Below, in pieces: positions 46,773 to 54,545 of a stretch of DNA of 64,000 bases (position 1 is its first letter; every line of letters begins with the position of its first letter). A program made the position numbers and the translations under genes. This DNA comes from Spirochaetota bacterium. GTDB taxonomy: Bacteria > Spirochaetota > UBA4802 > UB4802. The notes under the pieces are model-generated. The model was not told the origin of the DNA. It did not search any database and worked only from the letters and a program-made list of their open reading frames with translations. The stretch is from the NCBI GenBank assembly GCA_040756435.1, contig JBFLZD010000010.1:1-64000 (forward strand). The letters run 5' to 3'.

Positions 46773-48153
46773 TGTGCACCTCCGCAAAGATAAGATCAGT
46801 ACAATCAAAACCAGTGTCCTTTTTTAGCTGCGCAACAGCACACCAAAAATCATTTATTGCTTTAATATATCCCATGCGCGCTGAAGTAAGCTGAAGTTCG
46901 GCATTAAGCAGATCGGCGTTTTTTATAACACCCGCTCTATAGCTTTCTTTTGCCACGCGCAACCCTTCTGTAGCAGTTTCAATGTTTTTACGTTGCGATA
47001 GCATACTCTGATAGGCAGTCATAAGCCTGCCATAATCAGCACGCACAGCAATGGCAATTGCCTGTTTAAGTTGTTGAAGCTGCTGGTCAATTTCTTTCAA
47101 CTTTTCTTTTTGTTCACGTTCCACTCCCTGAACGGAATCAACAGGAGCAAGAGCCCCCCAGCGGTAGGTTGCAGCAACACGCACCTGCCAGGTAGTCTGC
47201 CATTCTCTTGTTCCAGTAATGGCCGACAAATCCATACTTTGCCCAAAAGGTAACTGTATCTGCGGTGCATCCGGCAAAAGGTAGCTTTTGCCATAGTAGC
47301 CTGTTACACTGAATGTTGGCCACAGGTACACTGATTGTGCAGCATCAACACTATCGCCAATAATATCTTTGCTAAGAGTAAGCTGTAGTACTTCTGGCCT
47401 GTGAATAAGAGCCTTTTCAACCAGCGTATTAACAATATCGTATGAGTTTGGCTGTTTTATAGAACTATCAAACCCTTCAAAGATAACGGTATATGTGCCG
47501 CTTTTAGCACCCAGGTAATAGTTAAAAAGGTCAAGTGCAGTTGAAAAGTTATTACGCGCCTCAATGAGCAAAGGTTCCTGACTTTGCAACTGCACCTGGG
47601 CTTGGAGGAGTTCAAATTTAGGGATTGTGCCAGTGTTAAACATCCGGTTGACATCGGCTACATTAGCCTGTAATACGGCAATAGAGTTTTCTCTCAGTCT
47701 GATTATTTCGTTAGCAGTAATTACATCAAAATAGCTTTTGATGACATTGTATTCAATGTTTGATTTTACTTTTTTAACTTCTTCCTTTGCAAGTTTGTAA
47801 TTGTTGTAGCTTTGCGATAGTGAATTATAAAAATTGCCAGGATTTATACCAAAGCGCACCTGCACAAATTTTAAATCATACTGACCGTCAGAGAGGCTCA
47901 TAAAGCCATTTTCAGCATACTGTCGCAGGGCGCTTGCTTCAGATTCTAATGCTGGATACAACATTCCCCATGCTTGCGCTATTTTTTCGTCAGCCTGTTT
48001 TAACCGGTGTTGTGCCATGATATATTCCGGGCTGTTTTTTAACGCTATGTCAATTGCATCATTGAGTGAAAGTGGCTGCTGTGCATGTGTGTATGAAAAT
48101 AAAAGCAAAAACAATATGGGCGATAGTACCTGTATAATACATTTTGCTTTCAT
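46762..48153 (-). CDS. TolC-family outer membrane efflux protein
   Basis: A 463-residue outer-membrane channel. The signal peptide (KAKCIIQVLSPILFLLLFSYTHA) is followed by the family start QPLSLNDAIDIALKNSPEYIMAQHRLKQADEKIAQAWGMLYPAL and the second repeat KALIHRPEVLQLTLSKDIIGDSVDAAQSVYLWPTFSVTGYYG. Long helical stretches with Gln/Ala/Leu are visible in both halves. It is the second gene of the operon; its ATG overlaps the TetR stop (ATGA) and has GGAGGATAT before it. Three octamers lie in it (47350, 47814, 48120). Confidence 0.92.
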   Translation of the reverse strand: MKAKCIIQVLSPILFLLLFSYTHAQQPLSLNDAIDIALKNSPEYIMAQHRLKQADEKIAQAWGMLYPALESEASALRQYAENGFMSLSDGQYDLKFVQVRFGINPGNFYNSLSQSYNNYKLAKEEVKKVKSNIEYNVIKSYFDVITANEIIRLRENSIAVLQANVADVNRMFNTGTIPKFELLQAQVQLQSQEPLLIEARNNFSTALDLFNYYLGAKSGTYTVIFEGFDSSIKQPNSYDIVNTLVEKALIHRPEVLQLTLSKDIIGDSVDAAQSVYLWPTFSVTGYYGKSYLLPDAPQIQLPFGQSMDLSAITGTREWQTTWQVRVAATYRWGALAPVDSVQGVEREQKEKLKEIDQQLQQLKQAIAIAVRADYGRLMTAYQSMLSQRKNIETATEGLRVAKESYRAGVIKNADLLNAELQLTSARMGYIKAINDFWCAVAQLKKDTGFDCTDLIFAEVHNEK

Positions 48154-48758
48154 ATATCCTCCTTGATGATACCGTGTGACATCAATTGCAAAAGATTGGC
48201 AATATATTCGTTTACATGATTGTCACTAAAATAAAGAGTATGCAGAGAGGTGCCCTGTAGAATCTGTCGCATAAGATTATAAAAGATAACAGCACCAGCA
48301 ACTGAAATCATGGTATATTGTGGATGAAGCTTGGGATTGATACTTTTACCTTTCCCTGCCTCAAATATATTGCCAATAAGTTGAGTTACAGGCTCAATAA
48401 TGGTTGGAGCTATAATATTTTTTATAAATTTTCCACCACTTGAAAGCTCACGCATAATAATAATAAAATAACGCTTGTCTAAGTTGCTTATATGGTTTGC
48501 ATACGCTTCAATAATGATAAGCAGGTTACCAGTTTCCTGTGCTTTTGCTATATTAGCAGTTATGGTAGTAACAATAGTTTGTGCAAGTTCCTGTAATATG
48601 TGTGCATACAGTGCTTCTTTACCAGAGAAATGATAATAAATCATTGCCTTGTTTACTCTGGCTCTTTTAGCTATGCGGTCAATGCGCGCGCCATCCAGTC
48701 CATACCGGGAAAATTCATCAATTGCCGCATTCAGTATTTTGTCTTTTGTTGGTATCAT
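48150..48758 (-). CDS. TetR/AcrR family regulator of the exporter operon
   Basis: A 202-residue regulator with AGGATAAGC before the ATG at 48758; the longer frame to 48794 would start inside the operator and is less likely. The helix-turn-helix is KDKILNAAIDEFSRYGLDGARIDRIAKRARVNKAMIYYHFSGKEALYAHIL, and the C-terminal domain (KRYFIIIMRELSSGGKFIKNI) matches the CerR/YbiH-like group that often controls YbhFSR-type exporters. It is the first gene of the seven-gene operon, so it probably represses itself and all exporter genes from the palindrome at 48771-48792. Confidence 0.93.
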   Translation of the reverse strand: MIPTKDKILNAAIDEFSRYGLDGARIDRIAKRARVNKAMIYYHFSGKEALYAHILQELAQTIVTTITANIAKAQETGNLLIIIEAYANHISNLDKRYFIIIMRELSSGGKFIKNIIAPTIIEPVTQLIGNIFEAGKGKSINPKLHPQYTMISVAGAVIFYNLMRQILQGTSLHTLYFSDNHVNEYIANLLQLMSHGIIKEDI

Positions 48759-48770
48759 GCTTATCCTGTA

Positions 48771-48792
48771 GTTAACTAACCGTTTAGTTAAC
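48771..48792. promoter_or_regulatory. palindromic TetR operator upstream of the exporter operon
   Basis: A 22-base near-perfect palindrome with arms GTTAACTAA and TTAGTTAAC, with mismatches only at the centre. It lies 13 bases upstream of the TetR start codon, where it would overlap the promoter or ribosome-binding area. Size, position and symmetry fit a TetR dimer site. Confidence 0.85.
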
Positions 48793-49000
48793 AAAGTAGC
48801 ATTTGCATCTAAAAAGTCAAGATTTTTTTAGATCCGTGAAATATAATCTGCACTAAAATGATTAAACCCTTTTGCTGCTCTGACCCCTTACAATAATATC
48901 ACCCCTTCGGGGTTAGTGTGATGATGTTATAAAAATAATATGCTCTGACCCCACTAAGGATCTTACGTATCATTCTATCCATTAAGGATCTGCCCCAAAT

Positions 49001-49935
49001 CCCACTATCTCTCTAATGACTCAGCGCACTCTGCGTGATGCATCAGTTTGTCTCACGCAGAGACCGCAGAGATGGGGAGAGTGTTGGCTCTGACCCCTTA
49101 CAATAGTATCACCCCTTCGGGGTTTTGTAGTCAATAACAGCATATCATCCTTAACGTGATTCAGGATCTTATTGGTGAGGATAAAGATTCCGGGTCAAGC
49201 CCGGAATGACGTATTACTCTGTCATTTCGAAGGAACGAAGTGACTGAGAAATCTTAAAGTGGGAGGCATAGATTTCTCACTGCGCTCGAAATGACATAAA
49301 GGATTGCTCAGAATGACAAAAAGAGATGACCGGAATGACGTATTGGCAACAAGTCATCCTAAACCTTGACTTGAATTTATTTCAGGATTGATTCAGGATC
49401 TACCTATAAAGCTCTGACTCCAAAATCCCACTATCTCTCCAATAACTCAGCATACTCTGCGTGATGCATCAGTTTGTATCACACAGAGACCACAGAGATG
49501 GGGAGGGTGTTGGCTCTGACCCTTACAATAGTATCACCCCTTCGGGGTTTTGTAGTCAATAACAGCATGTCATCCTGAACTTGATTCAGGATCTTATTGG
49601 TGATGATAAAGATTCCGGGTCAAGCCCGGAATGACGTATTACTCTGTCATTTCGAAGGAACGAAGTGACTGAGAAATCTTAAAGTGGGAGTCAAAGATTT
49701 CTCACTGCGCTCGAAATGACATAAAGGATTGCTCAGAATGACAAAAAGAGATGACCGGAATGACGTATAGGCAACATGTCATCCTAAACCTTGTCTTGAA
49801 TTTATTTCAGGATTGATTCAGGATCTACTTATAAAGCTCTGCCACCCAAATCCCACTATCTCTCCAATAACTCAGCATACTCTGCGTGATGCATCAGTTT
49901 GTATCACACAGAGACCACAGAGATGGGGAGGCTCT
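49001..49935. repeat. tandem repeat of about 425 bp, 2.2 copies
   Basis: Copy 1 runs 49001-49426, copy 2 49427-49851, and a partial copy 49852-49935. All begin with CCCACTATCTCTC and contain, in order, ACTCTGCGTGATGCATCAG, a GCTCTGACCC word, CACCCCTTCGGGGTTTTG, a REP-like AAGATTCCGGGTCAAGCC palindrome, and GAAGGAACGAAGTGACTGA with its inverted match. Copies 1 and 2 differ at few positions, so the duplication is recent. No coding capacity. Confidence 0.85.
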
Positions 49936-49941
49936 GACCCC

Positions 49942-50084
49942 ACCACATACACTTACAGCAGCATAAAAGCATATTTACAGGAAGATGCTGATGTAGGAGT
50001 GCCCATAGATTACCATGACTATTTTAAAGAGTTGGGGAAAACATTTGCCGAAAGGGTAAAAAGATTTATGTACTATGACGAGAT
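49942..50084 (+). pseudogene. decayed REP-associated (Y1) transposase-like C-terminal fragment, tentative
   Basis: A 47-codon open stretch, in frame with the adjacent repeat, whose product contains TYSSIKAYLQEDADVGVPID followed by KELGKTFAERVKRFMYYDEM. The order 'YSS..AYL', then a short acidic linker, then an Arg/Lys helix with FMY, matches the C-terminal part of REP-associated tyrosine transposases as I remember them. The catalytic HUH and Tyr part is absent, and a MITE-A element cuts in at 50085. A GCTCTGACCCC word sits directly before it (49931). Alternative: chance open frame. Confidence 0.4.
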
Positions 50085-50257
50085 GGGGGTGTCCCAAAAG
50101 ACACCTCTTTGCAATGACTTTTGCCTTGCTGTCATTGCGAGGAACGAAGTGACGAAGCAATCTTGCTTTTGAGGGGCATTGAGATTGCTTCACTTCGTTC
50201 GCAATGACATTGCGCTCATGCCATTACATGCCATACCGTTTCTTTTGAGACGGCCCC
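50085..50257. repeat. MITE-A copy 3
   Basis: About 173 bases, nearly identical to 3207-3402 except for the missing internal segment. Ends are GGGGGTGTCCCAAAAGA and TCTTTTGAGACGGCCCC. It interrupts the transposase-like remnant. The near identity of two copies 47 kb apart suggests recent mobility or gene conversion. Confidence 0.82.
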
Positions 50258-50409
50258 TCTATAGCAGGATGGGTGTAGAAGGGGGTCAGAGCATAGGAGC
50301 TTCAGCAGTAACTATCGCTTAAAAAAATGGACCCAATCATCTGGTGAAAAAAATGTTGCATAAAATAGGCTGATTATAGTACTATAACGGAAATAAAAGG
50401 AAACGTGCT

Positions 50410-51339
50410 ATGGATAAAAACAGGCGAATACTCATTGCAATACTGGTTATTCTTGTCTTTGCGGTAGTGCTTGCTATCATTCAAATCAGCATTACCATGC
50501 AACGGCAGGCAACGTTAGGAGCGCGTATCACGCTTGCAGAAGGTCCCGGGGTTGGCGTGGTGCGTGTGTATGGTCGTATTGAATCCACAGGCGATATGCT
50601 TTCACAGGCAAATGCTGATTATGTAATTAAGCGTTTAGATGAATTGGCACAGGACAGTCGCATAAAAGCGATAGTTGTGCGGATTAACTCACCGGGTGGG
50701 ACTGTTGCTGCAACACAGGAGATTTATAACAAGATACTATCGCTCAAGAAAAAAAATATACCGATTGTTGCATCAATGGGTGATTTAGCAGCATCAGGTG
50801 GTTATTATATTGCTTCAGCGTGCAATGCTATAGTTGCCAATTACGGCACTATTACCGGCTCCATTGGTGTTATTGCCATAGCTCCTAATCTCCGTGGGCT
50901 TTTTGAAAAATTGGGCATACGTATGAATGTCATCAAAAGTGGCAAATATAAAGATATACTTGCCTCATACAGAGAGCTTTCCCAGGAAGAGTTACAGCTT
51001 ATACAGCAGATCATTGATACAAGCTACCAGAAGTTTGTGCACGATGTTGCAGTTGGCCGAAACATGGCAGTAAGCGATATCATGCCGTATGCTGATGGCA
51101 GAGTGTTTACCGGCAGCCAGGCTTTAGAATTTAAGCTGGTTGATGAAGTGGGAACCTTTGAAGATGCAGTAAACAAGGCACGACAGCTTGCAAAATTGCC
51201 TGAAGATAGTGCAGTGTATGAAGATACCGCAAGCCCTTTTGAAAGGATACTTGCTACCATGTCTTCATTGGTAAAACCAAAGCTTGAACAATATATAAAC
51301 TCAAATTATTCTTTAGTAGAGTACAGCTACCTGCCATGA
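50410..51339 (+). CDS. sppA: signal peptide peptidase SppA, short (36 kDa) type
   Basis: A 309-residue membrane-anchored serine protease that degrades signal peptides left in the membrane. The anchor is RRILIAILVILVFAVVLAIIQI. The crotonase-like protease core has IKAIVVRINSPGGTVAATQEIYNKI, the catalytic Ser in SMGDLAASGGYYIASA, and the general-base Lys in VIKSGKYKDILASYRELSQEE. DGRVFTGSQALEFKLVDEVG is the usual closing segment. Single-domain form as in many Gram-positive and spirochaetal species. It overlaps the Yip1 gene by four bases. Two octamers lie close together (50668 and 50736). Confidence 0.93.
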   Translation: MDKNRRILIAILVILVFAVVLAIIQISITMQRQATLGARITLAEGPGVGVVRVYGRIESTGDMLSQANADYVIKRLDELAQDSRIKAIVVRINSPGGTVAATQEIYNKILSLKKKNIPIVASMGDLAASGGYYIASACNAIVANYGTITGSIGVIAIAPNLRGLFEKLGIRMNVIKSGKYKDILASYRELSQEELQLIQQIIDTSYQKFVHDVAVGRNMAVSDIMPYADGRVFTGSQALEFKLVDEVGTFEDAVNKARQLAKLPEDSAVYEDTASPFERILATMSSLVKPKLEQYINSNYSLVEYSYLP

Positions 51340-51923
51340 ATATAGTACAGTTCATTGATTATTTTTACAATGCCATAGTTGATCCTGAAAAGCTATCGCA
51401 GATTATTGCAGTAGAGGAAAGAAAACATTTTGCCATAAGTGCAATAGTTGTAGCAATTGTGGTTTTTATGGATGTAGTGGCGCAGTCGCTTTTAACCGTG
51501 CAGTCCGCCTTTTTTTATTATAAGCTGACGTATGGCTTTGTGGCGCTTTTCCTCATTAACATTGTTTGTATTGTACTATATGCGGGCTTGCTTACCATAA
51601 CATTACAGATTGCTGGTTATCAGGCATCAGGTGGATTTATAATTAATGCGCTGGCACTTGCACAGGTGCCACGGATATTTATTGTGCCGATTGTTCTGAT
51701 ATTCCATTCGTTATATTTTGCACCGGTGTTTTTTTATAGTTTAGGTTCACTTGCACTGATACTGTGGTCAATCATTATTGTCATGCGGTGTGTTTCGCAG
51801 CGGTATTCACTGGAAGCTATCAAGGCAATAGGTTACTTAGCTGCACCGGTTATTGTTGCAGGAATTATGGGCTTTTTAATCTTTGTTGCTGGTATTATGG
51901 TAATAATTGGGCTTTTATCGTAG
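51336..51923 (+). CDS. Yip1-family membrane protein
   Basis: A 195-residue protein with about five hydrophobic helices, starting in an ATGA overlap with sppA. It has the Yip1 (PF04893) plan: short cytoplasmic N-terminus NIVQFIDYFYNAIVDPEKLSQIIAVEERKHFA, then hydrophobic helices with GYQASGGFIINALALAQVPRIFIVPIVLIFHSLYF in the middle. The function of bacterial members is unknown. It converges on rpmB with three bases between stops. Confidence 0.75.
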   Translation: MNIVQFIDYFYNAIVDPEKLSQIIAVEERKHFAISAIVVAIVVFMDVVAQSLLTVQSAFFYYKLTYGFVALFLINIVCIVLYAGLLTITLQIAGYQASGGFIINALALAQVPRIFIVPIVLIFHSLYFAPVFFYSLGSLALILWSIIIVMRCVSQRYSLEAIKAIGYLAAPVIVAGIMGFLIFVAGIMVIIGLLS

Positions 51924-51926
51924 TTG

Positions 51927-52115
51927 TTATATAGCTTTACGCACAGCGCCTGAACGGATGCACCGTGTGCATACATTCTTGCGTACTACTTTGTTGCCTT
52001 CAACGACACGAATTTTCTGAACATTAGGATGCCACACTTTTTGAGTCTTTTTATTGGAATGGCTTACATTGTGCCCAAATAAAACAGCCTTCCCGCATAC
52101 TTCACATTTAGCCAT
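51927..52115 (-). CDS. rpmB: 50S ribosomal protein L28
   Basis: A 62-residue L28 with GGAGATAACA before the ATG. MAKCEVCGKAVLFGHNVSHSNKKTQKVWHPNVQKIRV is the full family signature, and four cysteines (C-x-x-C near the start and C-x-x-C near the end) mark the zinc-binding form. Monocistronic, minus strand; its promoter lies in the gap to its right. Confidence 0.97.
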   Translation of the reverse strand: MAKCEVCGKAVLFGHNVSHSNKKTQKVWHPNVQKIRVVEGNKVVRKNVCTRCIRSGAVRKAI

Positions 52116-52790
52116 TGTTATCTCCTGTTCCTGTATTAATGATTATATGATAGCATTCAGCAATATTAAATAGTACGTATTTGTAACCGATAGTTGCCTA
52201 TATAATAGCTAAAAAATGCTAATTTGTCAATTTTTTATTAACACACTGCTGTATCAATAAATACGATTATGAATAAAAATTAGTATAGTATACACCCACG
52301 TCTTCGTTGGTGGTACTGCTATACGTTTTTTAATCTTGAACTATTTTACAATAATTACAGATAGTGCCCTGAAAAATGATAGACAATAATTTTTGTGACT
52401 TGTAAAAATTGCAACAATTTTCTAAAAAATATTTCAATATTTATTGGAGATGTGGCACAATTATTCATTATGTACGTTTGCAAACATTTTAAATAAATAT
52501 TATGCAAAGTAGCTACAATTTTGACTTGCTTAATTACCCAATTAAGGTGGAAAGAACTGTGAAAGTTGTGTAACACATGGCGTTTACAATACTCAATTTG
52601 GTGTTTAAAGGAATGCTCTGGTGCCAAAATTGATGCTAAAGTAGCCAGTAGTAAAATTTTATATTGTAGGTTTAGGTAAAAGTATATATATTTATTCTGG
52701 AGTAAACCATTATTGATGTAAGCACTATTGGGTTTCTATAGCTAATAGGAATACGCATATTAACGAGTATGCATTCCATAATAATGAAAG
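52116..52790. other. intergenic region with hairpins, between rpmB and REP-like array
   Basis: Without a convincing gene. An imperfect inverted repeat (CACCCACG with TTGGTGGT) near 52291-52315 precedes a T run at 52327-52332. A hairpin with GGAATACGCAT and ATGCATTCC lies at 52748-52777. A minus-strand frame at 52355-52627 is listed separately as a possible remnant. Confidence 0.5.
52355..52627 (-). pseudogene. possible remnant reading frame, transposase-like at best
   Basis: A 90-codon frame opening with TTG at 52627. Product is rich in His/Lys/Asn with NFHSSFHLNWVIKQVKIVATLHNIYLKCLQTYIMNN, a helical pattern seen at ends of some transposases. It has no good start or ribosome site, and I cannot name a family. 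It may be the 3' end of a degraded gene or a chance frame in AT-rich DNA. Confidence 0.25.
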
Positions 52791-53340
52791 GTCATCCTGA
52801 ACGTGATTCAGGATCTAAATGAAGGAGAGATTCCGAATCAAGTACGGAATGACATGATGAGTGTAGATTCCGGATTAAGTACGGAATAACATGATGAGTG
52901 TAGATTGCGGATTGGGTCCAGAATGACAGTTAACAAAAAGTCATCTTGAACGTGATTCAAGGTCTAAATGAACAAGAGATTCCGAATCAGGTCCGGAATG
53001 ACATGATGAGTGTAGATTGCGGATTGGGTCGGGAATGACAGTTAACAAAAAGTCATCGTGAACTTGATTCAAGGTCTAAATGAATGAGAGATTCCGGATC
53101 AGGTCCGGAATGACATGATGAGTGTAGATTCCGGATTAAGTACGGAATAACATGATGAGTGTAGATTCCGAATCAAGTTCGAAATGACATGATGAGTGTA
53201 GATTGCGGATTGGGTCGGGAATGACAGTTAACAAAAGGTCATCCTGAACGTGATTCAGGATCTAAATGAAAGAGAGATTCCGAATCAAGTTCGGAATGAC
53301 ATGATAAGTGTAGATTCCGAATCAAGTTCGGAATGACATT
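52791..53340. repeat. array of REP-like palindromes
   Basis: About 550 bases made of two alternating words: GTCATCCTGAACGTGATTCA-type and GATTCCGAATCAAGTTCGGA-type palindromes, joined by ATGACATGATGAGTGTA and ACAGTTAACAAAA linkers. Each palindrome could fold as a hairpin. Units differ by several substitutions, with a higher-order repeat of about 170 bases. Spacing is irregular and the linkers repeat, so it is not a CRISPR array. Confidence 0.85.
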
Positions 53341-53373
53341 AGTGTAATCCTATTTTGAAGGGGAGCAACCGTT

Positions 53374-53580
53374 ATGAAGATTACTGAAGACATGAAACTT
53401 AAAGACGTAATATCCCATCATGTTCAGGTAGCTAAAGTTTTTAAAAAATATAACCTGGATTGTATTGGATGCAAGGGGGCGGATGAGGATACTATACGGA
53501 TTGTGGCAACTAATTATGGACTTGATGTGCAGCAGTTTGTAAAGGAACTTAATGAAGCCATAAAAGAGGCTAAGAATTAG
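53374..53580 (+). CDS. DUF1858 domain protein (hybrid-cluster-associated disulfide type)
   Basis: A 68-residue protein with GAAGGGGAGC before its ATG. MKITEDMKLKDVISHHVQVAKVFKKYNLDCIGCKGADEDTI is the DUF1858 fold, with the CxxC pair (CIGC) at about 30-33 that may serve as a redox disulfide or metal site. Members are often linked to iron-sulfur or nitric-oxide-related genes; none is near here. It precedes rsmD by three bases and follows the REP-like array, so the array may lie in its 5' region. Confidence 0.88.
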   Translation: MKITEDMKLKDVISHHVQVAKVFKKYNLDCIGCKGADEDTIRIVATNYGLDVQQFVKELNEAIKEAKN

Positions 53581-53583
53581 TTT

Positions 53584-54174
53584 ATGGCATTACAGCACAC
53601 CATGCGAGTTATTGGTGGTAGTTTTAAGGGGCGCATTATCCCCTTTGAAAAAAAGTTAAAAGGAGCCGAAGCCACCAGCCAGCGTTTAAAAAAGGCGTTA
53701 TTTTCAATACTGGGTGAAGATTTAACGGGCAAAAATTTTCTGGATTTGTATTCCGGTACCGGCCAGATTGGTTTGGAAGCATTAAGCAGGGGTGCTTCAC
53801 TGGTTGTGTTTAATGATTGCGATAGAAACCGCTATCAGTTTGTTAAGGATATTGTTCACATGTGGGAATTATCCGGAAGGTCACTGCATTACAACATTGA
53901 TGCAACCAGATGTCTCTTGCTATGTAGTGAACGAGGTGTTGTGTTTGATGTTGTGTTTTGTGATCCTCCGTTTGAAAAAATAGCTGGTATCCCTGCAATG
54001 TATAGCAAAATATTGCAGGCTATTTCTGATAGTAGTAGTATACATGAATATTCGGTTATCCTTGTGCAGCATTATCATACAAACATTATGCCTGAGAGGA
54101 TTGGAAGGTTAATAAAAAAAGATACGCGAAAATATGGTACAAATTCATTAAGTATCTATAACGTAGTACTATAG
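53584..54174 (+). CDS. rsmD: 16S rRNA (guanine966-N2)-methyltransferase RsmD
   Basis: A 196-residue methyltransferase that modifies G966 of 16S rRNA. MRVIGGSFKGRIIPFEK is the family start, KNFLDLYSGTGQIGLEALSRGASLVVFND the SAM-binding motif, and VVFCDPPFEK the catalytic DPPF motif. It is coupled to the DUF1858 gene and directly followed, after one base, by rnpB. The same transcript could thus run from the DUF1858 gene into rnpB. Confidence 0.93.
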   Translation: MALQHTMRVIGGSFKGRIIPFEKKLKGAEATSQRLKKALFSILGEDLTGKNFLDLYSGTGQIGLEALSRGASLVVFNDCDRNRYQFVKDIVHMWELSGRSLHYNIDATRCLLLCSERGVVFDVVFCDPPFEKIAGIPAMYSKILQAISDSSSIHEYSVILVQHYHTNIMPERIGRLIKKDTRKYGTNSLSIYNVVL

Positions 54175-54175
54175 T

Positions 54176-54545
54176 AAGAGGGGTACAGATGGCATACGCA
54201 CGCTGTATAAACACACTGCAATGTGTTTGGACAGTGTTGTGAGGAAAGTCCGGACACCGCAGGGCAGGATGCCGGGTAACACCCGGGCGCCGCAAGGTGA
54301 TGGAAAGTGCAACAGAAAACATACCGCCCCATATAGGGTAAGGGTGAAAAGGCGAGGTAAGAGCTCACCGCATCTGCAGTAATGCAGGTGGCAATGCAAA
54401 CCCCATCCGGTGCAAGGCCAAATAGGCAACCGCTACTAAAGTGGCCCGCTTGAGGTTGCGGGTAGGCCGCGTGGACATGCATGGCAACATGCATGCAAGA
54501 TTGATGGCTGTCAAAACAGAATCCGGCTTATGGACCCCTCTTTAT
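54176..54545 (+). ncRNA. rnpB: RNase P RNA, bacterial type A
   Basis: About 370 bases. Conserved landmarks: GAGGAAAGTCCGG near the 5' end (CR-I), ACAGAAA, GGGTGAAAAGGCGAGGTAAG with GAGCTCACCGC, GCAAGGCCAAATAGG, and the 3' AGATTGATGGCTGTC and ACAGAATCCGGCTTA. The termini pair (AAGAGGGGT with ACCCCTCTT) to form P1. It begins one base after the rsmD stop codon. Its P1 3' strand overlaps the stop codon of the convergent O-methyltransferase gene, and a T run follows that may end transcription. This RNA cuts the 5' leaders from pre-tRNAs with RnpA. Confidence 0.95.

Larger units (their letters stand above)
48793..50409. other. gene-free repeat-rich region between the exporter operon and sppA
   Basis: About 1.6 kb without an intact gene. 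From left to right: two GCTCTGACCCC words (48877, 48942) around a short hairpin (CACCCCTTCGGGGT at about 48900), the 425-base tandem repeat, a decayed transposase-like reading frame, a MITE-A copy, a GGGGTCAGAGC word (50282), an ACTATCGC octamer (50311-50318) and then about 90 bases upstream of sppA. Confidence 0.7.

Noticed and set aside
49813-50172. A complete 119-codon gene in the tandem-repeat region
   Set aside because: Its beginning is the 425-bp repeat unit and its end is MITE-A; only the middle third looks like a protein remnant, which I list as a pseudogene.
52791-53340. A CRISPR array
   Set aside because: Repeats are of two alternating palindromic types, vary in sequence, and the 'spacers' (for example ATGACATGATGAGTGTA) themselves repeat. 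No cas gene is near.
54086-54494. Cys/His-rich minus-strand frames opposite rnpB
   Set aside because: They are antisense to RNase P RNA and owe their length to its GC-rich structure.
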